Shown here piece by piece: positions 1 to 6,190 of a stretch of DNA of 16,411 bases (its first letter is position 1; each line of letters begins with the position of its first letter). The position numbers and the translations under genes were made by a program. The stretch is taken from positions 1 to 16,411 of the forward strand of contig JAUVXS010000019.1 in the NCBI GenBank assembly GCA_030603485.1. The letters run 5' to 3'. Source of the DNA: Dehalococcoidia bacterium. GTDB taxonomy: Bacteria > Chloroflexota > Dehalococcoidia > GIF9 > AB-539-J10. The notes beneath the pieces were generated by a model. It saw nothing but the letters and a program-made list of their open reading frames with translations. It made no database searches and had not been told where the DNA came from.

Positions 1-190
1 GTCAGGGTGGTAAAAAGTGAAAGGCCATGCGATGAGGACATGTGATTTTACTTACACTAGCTGGTGTAAAGAAGCTCTTCAGGGTCCACAATAATCCCGC
101 TAGAGCGAAACATGCTCCCTGTCCCAACCCACAGGTAAAACAACTTAGCCAACGCAAAAGACTGTCTATGTTTTGATTAGTACACCAAAG
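1..190. other. Window edge, no supported gene
   Basis: No gene is supported here. The only visible structure is a short inverted repeat, TTACAC at 52-57 and GTGTAA at 64-69 with a 6-nt loop. It has no T-run on either side, so I do not call it a terminator. A very short minus-strand frame at 57-152 is coding-like but cannot be supported. Confidence 0.5.
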
Positions 191-361
191 TCAGTTGGCG
201 TAACGGTAATCAGGTATATCACACAAAACGTCAATTTGTGTCATATTTTCTGGGATTCGAGATACCCATTTCTCTAGGATAGCCCTCTGAGCCTTAATGG
301 CTCTATAGAACCACTGCAGGGTTGATGGTGTTGGCAGTAAATTTAGTAGTTCACTTAGCAA
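191..361 (-). CDS. Possible 56-aa protein at the end of the nuclease operon
   Basis: A 56-codon minus-strand frame begins with TTG and ends with TGA. Its start overlaps the last 11 bases of the nuclease-like gene, the arrangement usual for translational coupling. A short AGGTG lies directly upstream and is close to the start for a normal ribosome site. The product reads like real protein, with a helical stretch (WFYRAIKAQRAILEKW, about residues 17-32) and an acidic end (DVLCDIPDYRY). I recognise no family. It could instead be a remnant of a longer gene. Position after two co-directional genes suggests it belongs to the same transcript. The call rests on composition and coupling only. Confidence 0.4.
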   Translation of the reverse strand: MLSELLNLLPTPSTLQWFYRAIKAQRAILEKWVSRIPENMTQIDVLCDIPDYRYAN

Positions 362-1469
362 ACACCTGATTTGAAAGTTCGATGTATTTACTAGAGAAGT
401 CCTTATTTAATCCGCTAGCTTCGGTAATGAAGATGGCAACATCATTAAGCAGCTTCACAGAGACCTCGTCAATTGGAATAAGTTCCTGAGGCAAGTCAGA
501 GGATTTAGTAAGAAAAGCCTCACTCAGATTTAGCCATTCAGCGTATCTTAGAGTCTTGGTTGATGCTTTTGGCTTTCTAGCAAAGCGTGTGACTAATTCT
601 AGCAGACCATCATAATAGGGTGGCAATGTTCTAAATATCTCCTTAGCTGATGTTGCCTGCTTGCCTTCGATTATATAGCGTAGCTCCCCAAGTTGCTTGA
701 CAAGTGATTCTCTTTCTCTTAAGCCGAGTTCTCCACCGAATAGGTATTGTTGTGTTGAACGATTAATGTCAGAAATGCCCGTAGCTACTACGTATTCTAC
801 AGTTTGCAGGATCGTAATAGTATATAGCCACACATAGTCAGAAAACAGTATTAGGTGTGTTTCATTATCAGCACGAAGATGAGGCTGGAAATCGCCAAGA
901 AAGGATATAAGTTGTTGCAGGTTTTGACGAGGCTTAAGTAGCCAATAGTAGGTCAACCTGTATTTTTGTAAGGGATCCAGCTTCCCTTCGAGACTACTCA
1001 GAATCTGCTCTCGCGCCTGATACAATGAACCATCAAGAAAGGGGCTGTCTGATATTGTCTTAGACTCATTTGCAGCGATTTGCATAAGGACTTGGAAGTC
1101 CTTCCCACAGATTAGGGAAATACCTAGTCTCGCTGCTAATTGTCTACTTGATGAGGTAACGTCATGCGGTCTCACAAGATAGCACTCGTCTGCCTTGAAG
1201 AAATGCCTTACGCCTTCCAGCCAAAACAACCTTTCGGGAATACGTTTTGGTGATGTCTTACAGTCAGCTATTTTTAGCCGAAGCCGAAAGTCTGGGGTAA
1301 AAACTATACCTAAAACATCAAGGTCGGTATATTCTTCAATCGGCGCCCGCGTCTTGGATGTATTTCTGGGAATTAGAGCAGACAACTTTACATTTAGACG
1401 GGTACTTAGTCCTTCGTTCCAGAATATCTGTCTAACAAGTACTTTCAAATGGAAATCCTTTTCACTCAA
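351..1469 (-). CDS. PD-(D/E)XK (Mrr-like) nuclease family protein
   Basis: A 372-aa protein whose N-terminal region carries the pattern of a PD-(D/E)XK nuclease core. DLDVLG lies at about residues 49-54 and IADCKTS at about 67-73, giving acidic residues D49/D51 and D69-x-K71. The following PERLFWLEGVRHFFKADECYLV resembles the helix and strand after the core in restriction-type enzymes. The rest, about residues 140-372, is mainly helical and unassigned. The start is TTG, chosen because GGGAGG sits seven bases upstream and no ATG occurs before residue 128. The start overlaps the end of the upstream gene by 8 bases, so translation is probably coupled. The likely role is DNA cleavage in a defence or restriction setting, with the 429-aa neighbour as partner. 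Fold assignment is fairly secure; function is inferred. Confidence 0.75.
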   Translation of the reverse strand: MSEKDFHLKVLVRQIFWNEGLSTRLNVKLSALIPRNTSKTRAPIEEYTDLDVLGIVFTPDFRLRLKIADCKTSPKRIPERLFWLEGVRHFFKADECYLVRPHDVTSSSRQLAARLGISLICGKDFQVLMQIAANESKTISDSPFLDGSLYQAREQILSSLEGKLDPLQKYRLTYYWLLKPRQNLQQLISFLGDFQPHLRADNETHLILFSDYVWLYTITILQTVEYVVATGISDINRSTQQYLFGGELGLRERESLVKQLGELRYIIEGKQATSAKEIFRTLPPYYDGLLELVTRFARKPKASTKTLRYAEWLNLSEAFLTKSSDLPQELIPIDEVSVKLLNDVAIFITEASGLNKDFSSKYIELSNQVFAK

Positions 1470-2751
1470 TGCGTTTCCTCCCTGTTGCAGCGCTTACAAG
1501 TGCCTCCCATTGTGCATCCGTAAATGATAGTTGATTTCTTTTCTTGTGGACAGTCATAATAGGATTCAGATATCTTCCTTGGTTCATAAGCATTTTAGGT
1601 GCATCCGTGGGCACTCCGCGATCACTTAAAGGTTCGCCGGAATATTTCAAGAGTTCGATAGCTAGCTTAACAGCTGCCGTGTTGTCCTCAGTTTCTATAA
1701 GTTGCGGCTGAGCCCATGAGCCAGAAGGAATGAACCGGACAATACCCATTCGGTGCAGGAGTCTATATTGTCTTCTATGGCTACTATGTGGCTGGAGCCT
1801 CCGATCCCGTAGGGGATCTAGCAGAGTTTCTAAAATTGCTTCGGGTGCACAAATAGCTGTATAACCTCCAAAATGTTGACCACATCTTACACAAGCGAGA
1901 ATAGCCAGTGCTTTTTCAAGAATTGCTTTTTCCGTTGTCAGGTAGTCATGTCCTAGGGTATAGGGCATAAATGCAAAGGCGCGTTCGATACCTGTAGGGT
2001 CCTCAATAGATGGTGCCTGCAACAGTCCCCTCGCTACGGCATCATTCAAAACTGGTAATTCGTCAGTTATGGGAAGCCCTTGGTAAGTCTTAAGTTTTTC
2101 AAATTCTGCTCTTATATCCTCATCAGTATGTTTGATGAAAAGTTCACTCATCAGTTTTGGGTTCTCGAAAGAGAAGTAGGGAGAGTAAAATATTCGGTCA
2201 CCATCAGTAAGTTCGATTTCTTTAACCAGTTCAGATTGCTTGCCTATGGCTAGGATGATTTCCTGTGCCTTTGGGGCAATGCCGAATGATTTCTTATACT
2301 CAGATGCTCTGAACGGTCTGGTTGCCAATGCATCTACAGTATATATCATCGAAGCCTCGATTTCTGTTGGTTTTCTGTCTTCCCATGCGTGCCCCAGGTA
2401 ATCGAAAAGGTCTTTGTGTAGCGGAATCTTTTCTGAAAAACGCTTAATGGTCTTGCCTTCTTGCTTCACATTATAAATTGCGCCGATATCTTCTAATAGT
2501 CTAATCACGTCGTTAAAGGCAAACGCCTCAATGTCTAGTTGATCGGCAACGATTACTTTTAGGGCCTCCGCATCTTCAATCACATCTTGTCCTCTAATTG
2601 TCAGGGCTAGGGAGGCACTCATACCTACCAATCTCGTGTCTTCCATGTATTGGACTACTAGGCCAGAATTAGGGTCGACATTTCGCAGTCCAGTGTGTAC
2701 ATCTTGGCTGCGAAGACCTTTCTTGAAGTGTTCAAGTTGGTTCATTATCAT
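1462..2751 (-). CDS. Unrecognised 429-aa protein, partner of the nuclease-like gene
   Basis: I do not recognise this family. The protein is soluble and mixed alpha/beta with no signal peptide or membrane segment. About residues 75-115 (FNDVIRLLEDIGAIYNVKQ, then basic residues) could be a winged helix. One CVRCG (CxxC) lies near residue 290, and the stretch from about 310 is rich in Arg and His (RDRRLQPHSSHRRQYRLLHR). These suggest nucleic-acid contact, but that is inference. The first ATG at 2751 is used; a second ATG two codons on (2745) has a slightly better upstream GTGGA. A candidate promoter lies about 40 bases upstream. It leads the operon, with the PD-(D/E)XK gene overlapping its end, so it may recognise the target or regulate the nuclease. 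Confidence 0.75.
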   Translation of the reverse strand: MIMNQLEHFKKGLRSQDVHTGLRNVDPNSGLVVQYMEDTRLVGMSASLALTIRGQDVIEDAEALKVIVADQLDIEAFAFNDVIRLLEDIGAIYNVKQEGKTIKRFSEKIPLHKDLFDYLGHAWEDRKPTEIEASMIYTVDALATRPFRASEYKKSFGIAPKAQEIILAIGKQSELVKEIELTDGDRIFYSPYFSFENPKLMSELFIKHTDEDIRAEFEKLKTYQGLPITDELPVLNDAVARGLLQAPSIEDPTGIERAFAFMPYTLGHDYLTTEKAILEKALAILACVRCGQHFGGYTAICAPEAILETLLDPLRDRRLQPHSSHRRQYRLLHRMGIVRFIPSGSWAQPQLIETEDNTAAVKLAIELLKYSGEPLSDRGVPTDAPKMLMNQGRYLNPIMTVHKKRNQLSFTDAQWEALVSAATGRKRIE

Positions 2752-2790
2752 TCCACTGACGCCATCGCGTAGAACCTATCTTAAATACGA

Positions 2791-2819
2791 ATAGTAACAC
2801 TGTAATCTCACCAAATCAA
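2791..2819 (-). promoter_or_regulatory. Candidate sigma-70 promoter for the nuclease operon
   Basis: On the minus strand TTGATT and TACTAT are separated by 17 bases, about 40 bases before the ATG at 2751. Each box matches four of six consensus bases. The position fits well but the match is moderate. Confidence 0.35.
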
Positions 2820-2826
2820 TGTGACC

Positions 2827-2851
2827 CAAAGGCTATCAAACGGAGCCTTTG
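2827..2851. repeat. Perfect 8-bp inverted repeat beside the nuclease operon promoter
   Basis: CAAAGGCT at 2827-2834 and AGCCTTTG at 2844-2851 form a perfect 8-bp inverted repeat with a 9-base loop. It lies just upstream of the candidate -35 box, so it could be an operator. No T-run follows on either strand, which argues against a terminator. Confidence 0.45.
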
Positions 2852-3095
2852 CAGTGCCTATTAGCACACTGTCAAGCAGCAGATAAATTTTGTCAACATC
2901 CGCTTAAACATAAGGTAAAGACAAGCAACAGTATACGGGAGTATTACTTATAGATGTGTAGGGTAGCTAGTGTTATCTTAACTTACCAGATTGTGACGCT
3001 CTGACTTAGGTTCAAGGTGCCATTCTATTTATCTTAGGATCCAACAATCAGCCATATTGTGACTTCAGGATCTGTCTCCCGGTTTCCGCTTTGAT

Positions 3096-3184
3096 TTCCG
3101 CCTCAGTTACCCCTCTGTTCCGCCTCGGTCACCGCTCGGTTCAGGCTCAGTCACCGCTCGGTTCCGCCTCGGTTAACCGCTCTG
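3096..3184. repeat. Four tandem 22/23-bp repeats
   Basis: Units run 3096-3117, 3118-3139, 3140-3161 and 3162-3184. The consensus begins TTCCGCCTCGG and ends ACCGCTCGG. Units are imperfect (CTCAG against CTCGG, TCA against TTA). A looser partial unit may precede at about 3080. ACCGCTC occurs three times, at 3131, 3153 and 3176, and each copy could pair with GAGCGGT at 3248-3254. Confidence 0.8.
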
Positions 3185-3278
3185 CACGCTCCGGTCCTTA
3201 CATCAGTGTGGCACGGAGCAAGCCACCTCCCATGTAACGGAGCGACCGAGCGGTAGACGACATAGGATGAGCCTAGTC
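3176..3278 (+). other. Nested stem-loop, candidate structured RNA or DNA element
   Basis: Four perfect stems nest inside each other. ACCGCTC (3176-3182) pairs with GAGCGGT (3248-3254). GCTCCG (3188-3193) pairs with CGGAGC (3238-3243). TTACAT (3198-3203) pairs with ATGTAA (3232-3237). GTGGC (3208-3212) pairs with GCCAC (3222-3226). That is 24 base pairs in a 79-base span. A second hairpin follows at 3259-3278 (GAC-A-TAGG with CCTAGTC). Whether it acts as RNA or as DNA (origin, recombination site) cannot be told, nor can the strand. No attC-type core sites or known riboswitch motif were seen. Confidence 0.6.
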
Positions 3279-3339
3279 TATGATGATATGCTCTCCAGGC
3301 AACAAAACGATGAATTGTGCAAAGACTAACCCCTTCGTA

Positions 3340-3359
3340 GTATACTGAATGTATACTGA
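3340..3359 (+). repeat. Doubled GTATACTGA, 11 bp apart
   Basis: GTATACTGA occurs at 3340-3348 and again at 3351-3359, one helical turn apart and about 50 bases upstream of the 169-aa gene. Each contains TATACT, which could serve as a -10 box, but no good -35 box lies at 17 bp. A phased operator is equally possible. Confidence 0.4.
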
Positions 3360-3405
3360 GTAAGCATAAGGTTTTTGGTAGAATTTCACGGAACACAAAG
3401 AGTAA

Positions 3406-3915
3406 ATGGGTAAGATTAAAGAAGGCAAGGGATCGACTATCGGTAATGCTGGTGAATATCTTGTCGTTGGAGAACTATTGAAGCGTGGCATAATTGCCGC
3501 TCCGGCACCAAGGAATAATCCTGGCTTCGACGTACTGGCAACCAATGGCACCAACTCGCTGAACATAAGAGTCAAGGCGAAGACAACAGCAGCCAAGAGT
3601 TGGGTGTGGATGTGCAGGAAGAAAGATCCAGACAAAACGATATTCAGAAACATGAGCGGTAGATCAGACTTTTCAGTCTTGGTTGATTTGCGAGGCGAGG
3701 ATGCAGCACCAGAATACTATGTTATTCCAACCACTGAGCTCGATAAGGAGCTTAAGGCAATCTATCAACGTTGGCTAGATTCACCTCCAAAGCGAGGAAA
3801 ACCACATAGCACGGATAATCTTATGCGGCGAATAGGTGACACCGAGTATCAGCAAAAATGGTTATCGCAGTGGAAGAATAAATGGTTACTAGTTCTACGT
3901 GAACTTACAAGGTAG
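3406..3915 (+). CDS. Small PD-(D/E)XK-like nuclease-fold protein
   Basis: A 169-aa protein with the sequence pattern of small endonuclease-fold proteins. GNAGEYLVVGELLKRG at residues 13-28 supplies the helix with E17. GFDVLA at 40-45 supplies D42, and IRVKAKT at 54-60 supplies K57. Arg55 stands where most relatives have Glu or Gln (ExK/QxK); I recall a family with IRVKTKT here, so this may be a family trait. The C-terminal part (YYVIPTTELDKELK, then a Trp-rich helix) is as expected for that family, whose function is uncertain. The start is fixed by a TAA immediately before the ATG; the ribosome site (AAAGAG) is weak. It is a single gene, convergent with the exonuclease-like gene. It may be a solitary nuclease or a nucleic-acid-binding accessory. 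Confidence 0.75.
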   Translation: MGKIKEGKGSTIGNAGEYLVVGELLKRGIIAAPAPRNNPGFDVLATNGTNSLNIRVKAKTTAAKSWVWMCRKKDPDKTIFRNMSGRSDFSVLVDLRGEDAAPEYYVIPTTELDKELKAIYQRWLDSPPKRGKPHSTDNLMRRIGDTEYQQKWLSQWKNKWLLVLRELTR

Positions 3916-3978
3916 CTTGAGGATTTAGAAACGACCTACATTTTGGCTAATTGTTGAGCAATGGTATATCCTCGGAAG

Positions 3979-4194
3979 CTAGCGTTGGAGATCTCTTACC
4001 GTGAAAGAGTCCTTTTCAATCGTGTAAGGAATCTCGGGCGGTATCTCTTTTAATATCTGCAAGCGCATCCAAATTGCCTTGGGAGTCCTGTTGTAGTCTT
4101 GTGCTATAGTCTTCACCATATTCCCATCTCTCCACGCCTTCCTAACCCAGTTTTCTCGCTCTCTTGTCCACGGCTGAAATGATGCATTAAGGCC
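3979..4194 (-). pseudogene. Out-of-frame helix-turn-helix tail of the exonuclease-like gene
   Basis: This 71-codon open stretch is in the -1 frame relative to the exonuclease-like gene and ends with TAG at 3981-3979. It reads ASFQPWTRERENWVRKAW, then WRDGNMVKTIAQDYNRTP, then KAIWMRLQILKEIP. This is a typical Trp-containing SANT/sigma-region-4-like helix-turn-helix pattern, in which a GRTP-type turn is followed by an AI-RL recognition helix. It has no start codon or ribosome site of its own. A one-base deletion, a sequencing error or a programmed -1 shift between about 4180 and 4194 would restore it. No classical slippery heptamer was seen. Confidence 0.65.
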
Positions 4195-4769
4195 CTAGAT
4201 GAGCTCCCCTTTATTTTGGAATTGAGTAGTTCAGGTTCTCTTCCTCGTCCATGTAGCAAGAGCTCCTGCTCTTTTAGAAGACAAGCTCGATTATGCTGAA
4301 CAGCCTTGTCAAAATCACCGCGTTCCCATGCTCTCATACACGCTTTGCCTGGGTCTGGATTCGTGTGAAAAGGATCACCATAGCTTTCCACAATGCCAAG
4401 TTTTCGTAAAGCCTCATCCTTGCGTTCATACTCTTTGGACTGAAGCTCCTTCATAAGAATTGTTTCGTTTAGGCGATGAAAGAACACCCCCTTCTCTTGA
4501 TTACAGTTAAAAGCGTAAAGAGGGCGCTCGTTCCTTAATGTCATGAGCAATTGCTTTGCTTCTTCTTCTAACTCGGGAGTGTGCTCTATACCCGTAGCAC
4601 AATAAATATGCCATCCTTGCTTGTTGATATATCCGAATATCACCATCTTTAGATCTTTATATTCCCTTAAATCACCTTTGTGCTCCCGGCAGTAGTTTCC
4701 TATAGTTTCAATGTCGATGATTGTGCCTTCATAAGCCAAGCTTTGACTTCCATGGTCTTCCTTCAACAT
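4113..4769 (-). CDS. DnaQ/RNase H-like exonuclease-type protein, frameshifted near its C-terminus
   Basis: A 218-aa frame with a DEDD-type exonuclease look. GTIIDIETIG at residues 15-24 gives the D19-x-E21 motif. YAFNCNQEKGVFF at 85-97 resembles the second motif, with Asn or Glu where Asp is usual. AVQHNRACLLKEQELL near 156-171 resembles the third motif, without the usual Asp. A 3'-5' exonuclease or a non-catalytic relative is likely. The start ATG follows AAGGTGAGG at good spacing. From about residue 190 the frame reads as low-quality sequence (FSRGQESEKTGLGRRG). A natural-looking helix-turn-helix tail lies in the next frame, so the annotated end at 4113 is probably artificial and the ancestral gene ended at 3979. 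It follows the HEPN gene by 47 bases and is probably co-transcribed. Confidence 0.65.
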   Translation of the reverse strand: MLKEDHGSQSLAYEGTIIDIETIGNYCREHKGDLREYKDLKMVIFGYINKQGWHIYCATGIEHTPELEEEAKQLLMTLRNERPLYAFNCNQEKGVFFHRLNETILMKELQSKEYERKDEALRKLGIVESYGDPFHTNPDPGKACMRAWERGDFDKAVQHNRACLLKEQELLLHGRGREPELLNSKIKGSSSRALMHHFSRGQESEKTGLGRRGEMGIW

Positions 4770-4816
4770 ATCACAGCCTCACCTTCTTAGTTTCCATCAT
4801 AGTATATTCATCCACA

Positions 4817-5794
4817 CTAATTGCCATCGTCGATGCCAGTGCCTTGTTGAGGCGCCCTGGTCAACACCGCAAGCAGAAGCTTAGCAACAAAACCTTCCAT
4901 AATATTGGCAAGGTATAACACGTCCACTGATTCGTCCTCTCTCTTGCCACGATGAAGTATCTGACTTCGTAACTCATAGCAACGACTGAAGAAATCAGCC
5001 GATGACTGTCCGTCAAAAAGCTCATTGGGGATTAAGCGACCAGCAAACGCACACCCAGCCTGACTAATCGATTGATGCCTTAACCGTTCAAGGCTGCCAA
5101 TAATTGAATTCCTTGTGGACTGATCTATCGTTGACTGCCTTGTCTTGGCTTTAAACTCTTCCACTAAAGCTTCCACCTCATTGGCGCGCTTTAGCGGCTC
5201 TAGGAGTGCTTCGACTACTGTAACAAGCGTGATGAAGCGACTGCGCGGAGACACATCAAAGAAAGAGCTTGCGTAAATTTCACATGCGAGCACCTGCTTT
5301 TCTGTAAGATGCCGAGTGTGAAGGTATTCGCGTTGGAAGGTGTCTACTAATTTAGGCGGATGCTTACTTAGCTTTACCTCCCCATGTACGTTAACAAACC
5401 TTAGTTTTTCAACGTGCTCATAGATGTCAATCCCGTGTATATCATTCCTTACAGGGCATCCATGTTGTTTTTGCAGCATAGCCAGGCCTGCTTTCGTTGC
5501 ACCACTTCGTTGTTTTCCGTCGCCAAAATCTATGCCTACGCGTTGCTCGATAGCCCAGTAAAGAAGTGCGCGTTTGGTTTTCTCGGCGGCATCTCTTGCC
5601 TGGGCTTCTGAAGCGAAGGGTCCTCCCAAAACGGCAACCTGAGCGTGGTCTTTTATCGGTCTTCCAATGGCACCACTTCGCATCTTGATGCGCCCGCCAA
5701 GCGGTAAAACTAGGAGTTCAATCTCCTCTGCATCGGAACCGATTCGATACGCCTCAGGAAAATTGAATCGGAGCCTGAAATCGTATAGAGGCAT
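4817..5794 (-). CDS. HEPN-domain protein (Apea-like), probable RNase
   Basis: A protein of about 325 aa. The C-terminal part (about residues 165-310) is helical and contains CYELRSQILHRG with R276 and H281, the R-x4-H signature of HEPN ribonucleases; FITLVTVVEALLEP before it matches the first helix of the Apea-like HEPN group. The N-terminal half is beta-rich (IELLVLPLGGRIKM) with a DAAEKTKRALLYWAIEQ helix and is typical of long Apea-like HEPN proteins, though I cannot name its role. HEPN proteins of this type occur in antiphage and toxin-like systems and cut RNA. ATG at 5794 is preferred; a TTG two codons earlier (5800) is possible. No ribosome site is visible, but an extended -10 box lies just upstream, so the mRNA may be nearly leaderless. 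The exonuclease-like gene follows. Confidence 0.75.
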   Translation of the reverse strand: MPLYDFRLRFNFPEAYRIGSDAEEIELLVLPLGGRIKMRSGAIGRPIKDHAQVAVLGGPFASEAQARDAAEKTKRALLYWAIEQRVGIDFGDGKQRSGATKAGLAMLQKQHGCPVRNDIHGIDIYEHVEKLRFVNVHGEVKLSKHPPKLVDTFQREYLHTRHLTEKQVLACEIYASSFFDVSPRSRFITLVTVVEALLEPLKRANEVEALVEEFKAKTRQSTIDQSTRNSIIGSLERLRHQSISQAGCAFAGRLIPNELFDGQSSADFFSRCYELRSQILHRGKREDESVDVLYLANIMEGFVAKLLLAVLTRAPQQGTGIDDGN

Positions 5795-5805
5795 AATCAA
5801 AGCTA

Positions 5806-5814
5806 ATTATAGCA
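5806..5814 (-). promoter_or_regulatory. Extended -10 promoter for the HEPN gene
   Basis: On the minus strand TGCTATAAT forms a perfect extended -10 element (TGnTATAAT). No clear -35 box is present. Transcription would begin about seven bases downstream, near 5799, within a few bases of the ATG at 5794. Confidence 0.5.
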
Positions 5815-5934
5815 CCACTCTAGCCTCGGGAGAAAAGACCGCTCAATTCAAGTGACCCCAGTTTTAAGCAGTGAGTAACATTGTGACGATTTGTGCTGTC
5901 AATGCAATTGAATGGTGCTGTCGTTCCAGTGGTA

Positions 5935-5963
5935 TTGACACATCATACGCGAACTGATATAAT
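5935..5963 (+). promoter_or_regulatory. Perfect-consensus sigma-70 promoter of the protease operon
   Basis: TTGACA at 5935-5940 and TATAAT at 5958-5963 are exact consensus with exactly 17 bases between. Transcription should start near 5970. Such a strong promoter in front of potentially harmful proteases suggests tight repression or translational control. Confidence 0.85.
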
Positions 5964-5966
5964 ACA

Positions 5967-5984
5967 TGTCATCCGTAGATGACA
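5967..5984 (+). promoter_or_regulatory. Palindromic operator-like site over the transcription start
   Basis: TGTCATC (5967-5973) and GATGACA (5978-5984) are a perfect 7-bp inverted repeat around a 4-base centre. It starts three bases after the -10 box and covers the predicted +1. This is the classic position for a dimeric repressor. No repressor gene for it is recognised in the window. Confidence 0.65.
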
Positions 5985-6015
5985 CAACTTGATAACTTGA
6001 TATTGTAGGCAAATT

Positions 6016-6153
6016 GTGGTGGTCGTTTGGAAGGGTACGAAGACGGGTGAAGGGCACTGGAACCGCCAGATGAACATGGTGGTGGCTGATGCCGTTGTTG
6101 ATTCAGGCGAACCTAGTGCAATCTGGGCCAGTGCGGCTAACTGTTACGCGTGA
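6016..6153 (+). CDS. Possible 45-aa leader ORF
   Basis: A frame starting GTG GTG GTC and ending TGA encodes about 45 residues, including WKGTKTGEGHWNRQMNMVV and ADAVVDSGEPSAIWASAA. Composition is protein-like and it sits in the leader after the strong promoter. The upstream TAGG is a weak ribosome site, and no family is recognised. The TGA lies 37 bases before the metalloprotease ATG. It could be a small regulatory or immunity-type protein, or chance. Confidence 0.3.
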   Translation: MVVVWKGTKTGEGHWNRQMNMVVADAVVDSGEPSAIWASAANCYA

Positions 6154-6190
6154 GTTCTGCTATCGAAAGCTTGGATGAAAGGAGGGTAAT

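Larger units (their letters stand above)
2752..3405. other. 654-bp non-coding region with repeats and a folded element
   Basis: No convincing gene lies between the minus-strand 429-aa gene and the plus-strand PD-(D/E)XK-like gene. The left part holds a candidate promoter and an 8-bp inverted repeat. The middle (3096-3278) holds tandem repeats and stem-loops. The right part holds a doubled GTATACTGA. Minus-strand frames crossing 3151-3653 are rich in odd residues and overlap a real gene, so I treat them as chance. Confidence 0.6.
5801..6190. other. Divergent regulatory region, 390 bp
   Basis: This gap separates the minus-strand HEPN gene from the plus-strand protease operon. It holds the HEPN extended -10 box, a perfect sigma-70 promoter, a palindrome at the predicted transcription start and a possible 45-codon frame in the roughly 220-base leader. 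Nothing else is evident in 5815-5934. Confidence 0.7.

Noticed and set aside
57..152. A 31-codon minus-strand frame with TTG start ending in VDPEELLYTS
   Set aside because: It reads somewhat like protein but is too short and has no ribosome site; it may be a remnant.
221..241. ACACAAA/TTTGTGT inverted repeat
   Set aside because: It lies in the end of the possible 56-aa gene, has no T-run and is short enough to be chance.
3096..3184. CRISPR array
   Set aside because: The units are directly adjacent with no unique spacers.
3176..3254. Integron attC site
   Set aside because: The paired RYYYAAC and GTTRRRY core sites are not at the ends of the stem.
3151..3653. Minus-strand frames across the repeats and the 169-aa gene
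   Set aside because: They overlap repeats and a well-supported gene and show no family-like pattern.
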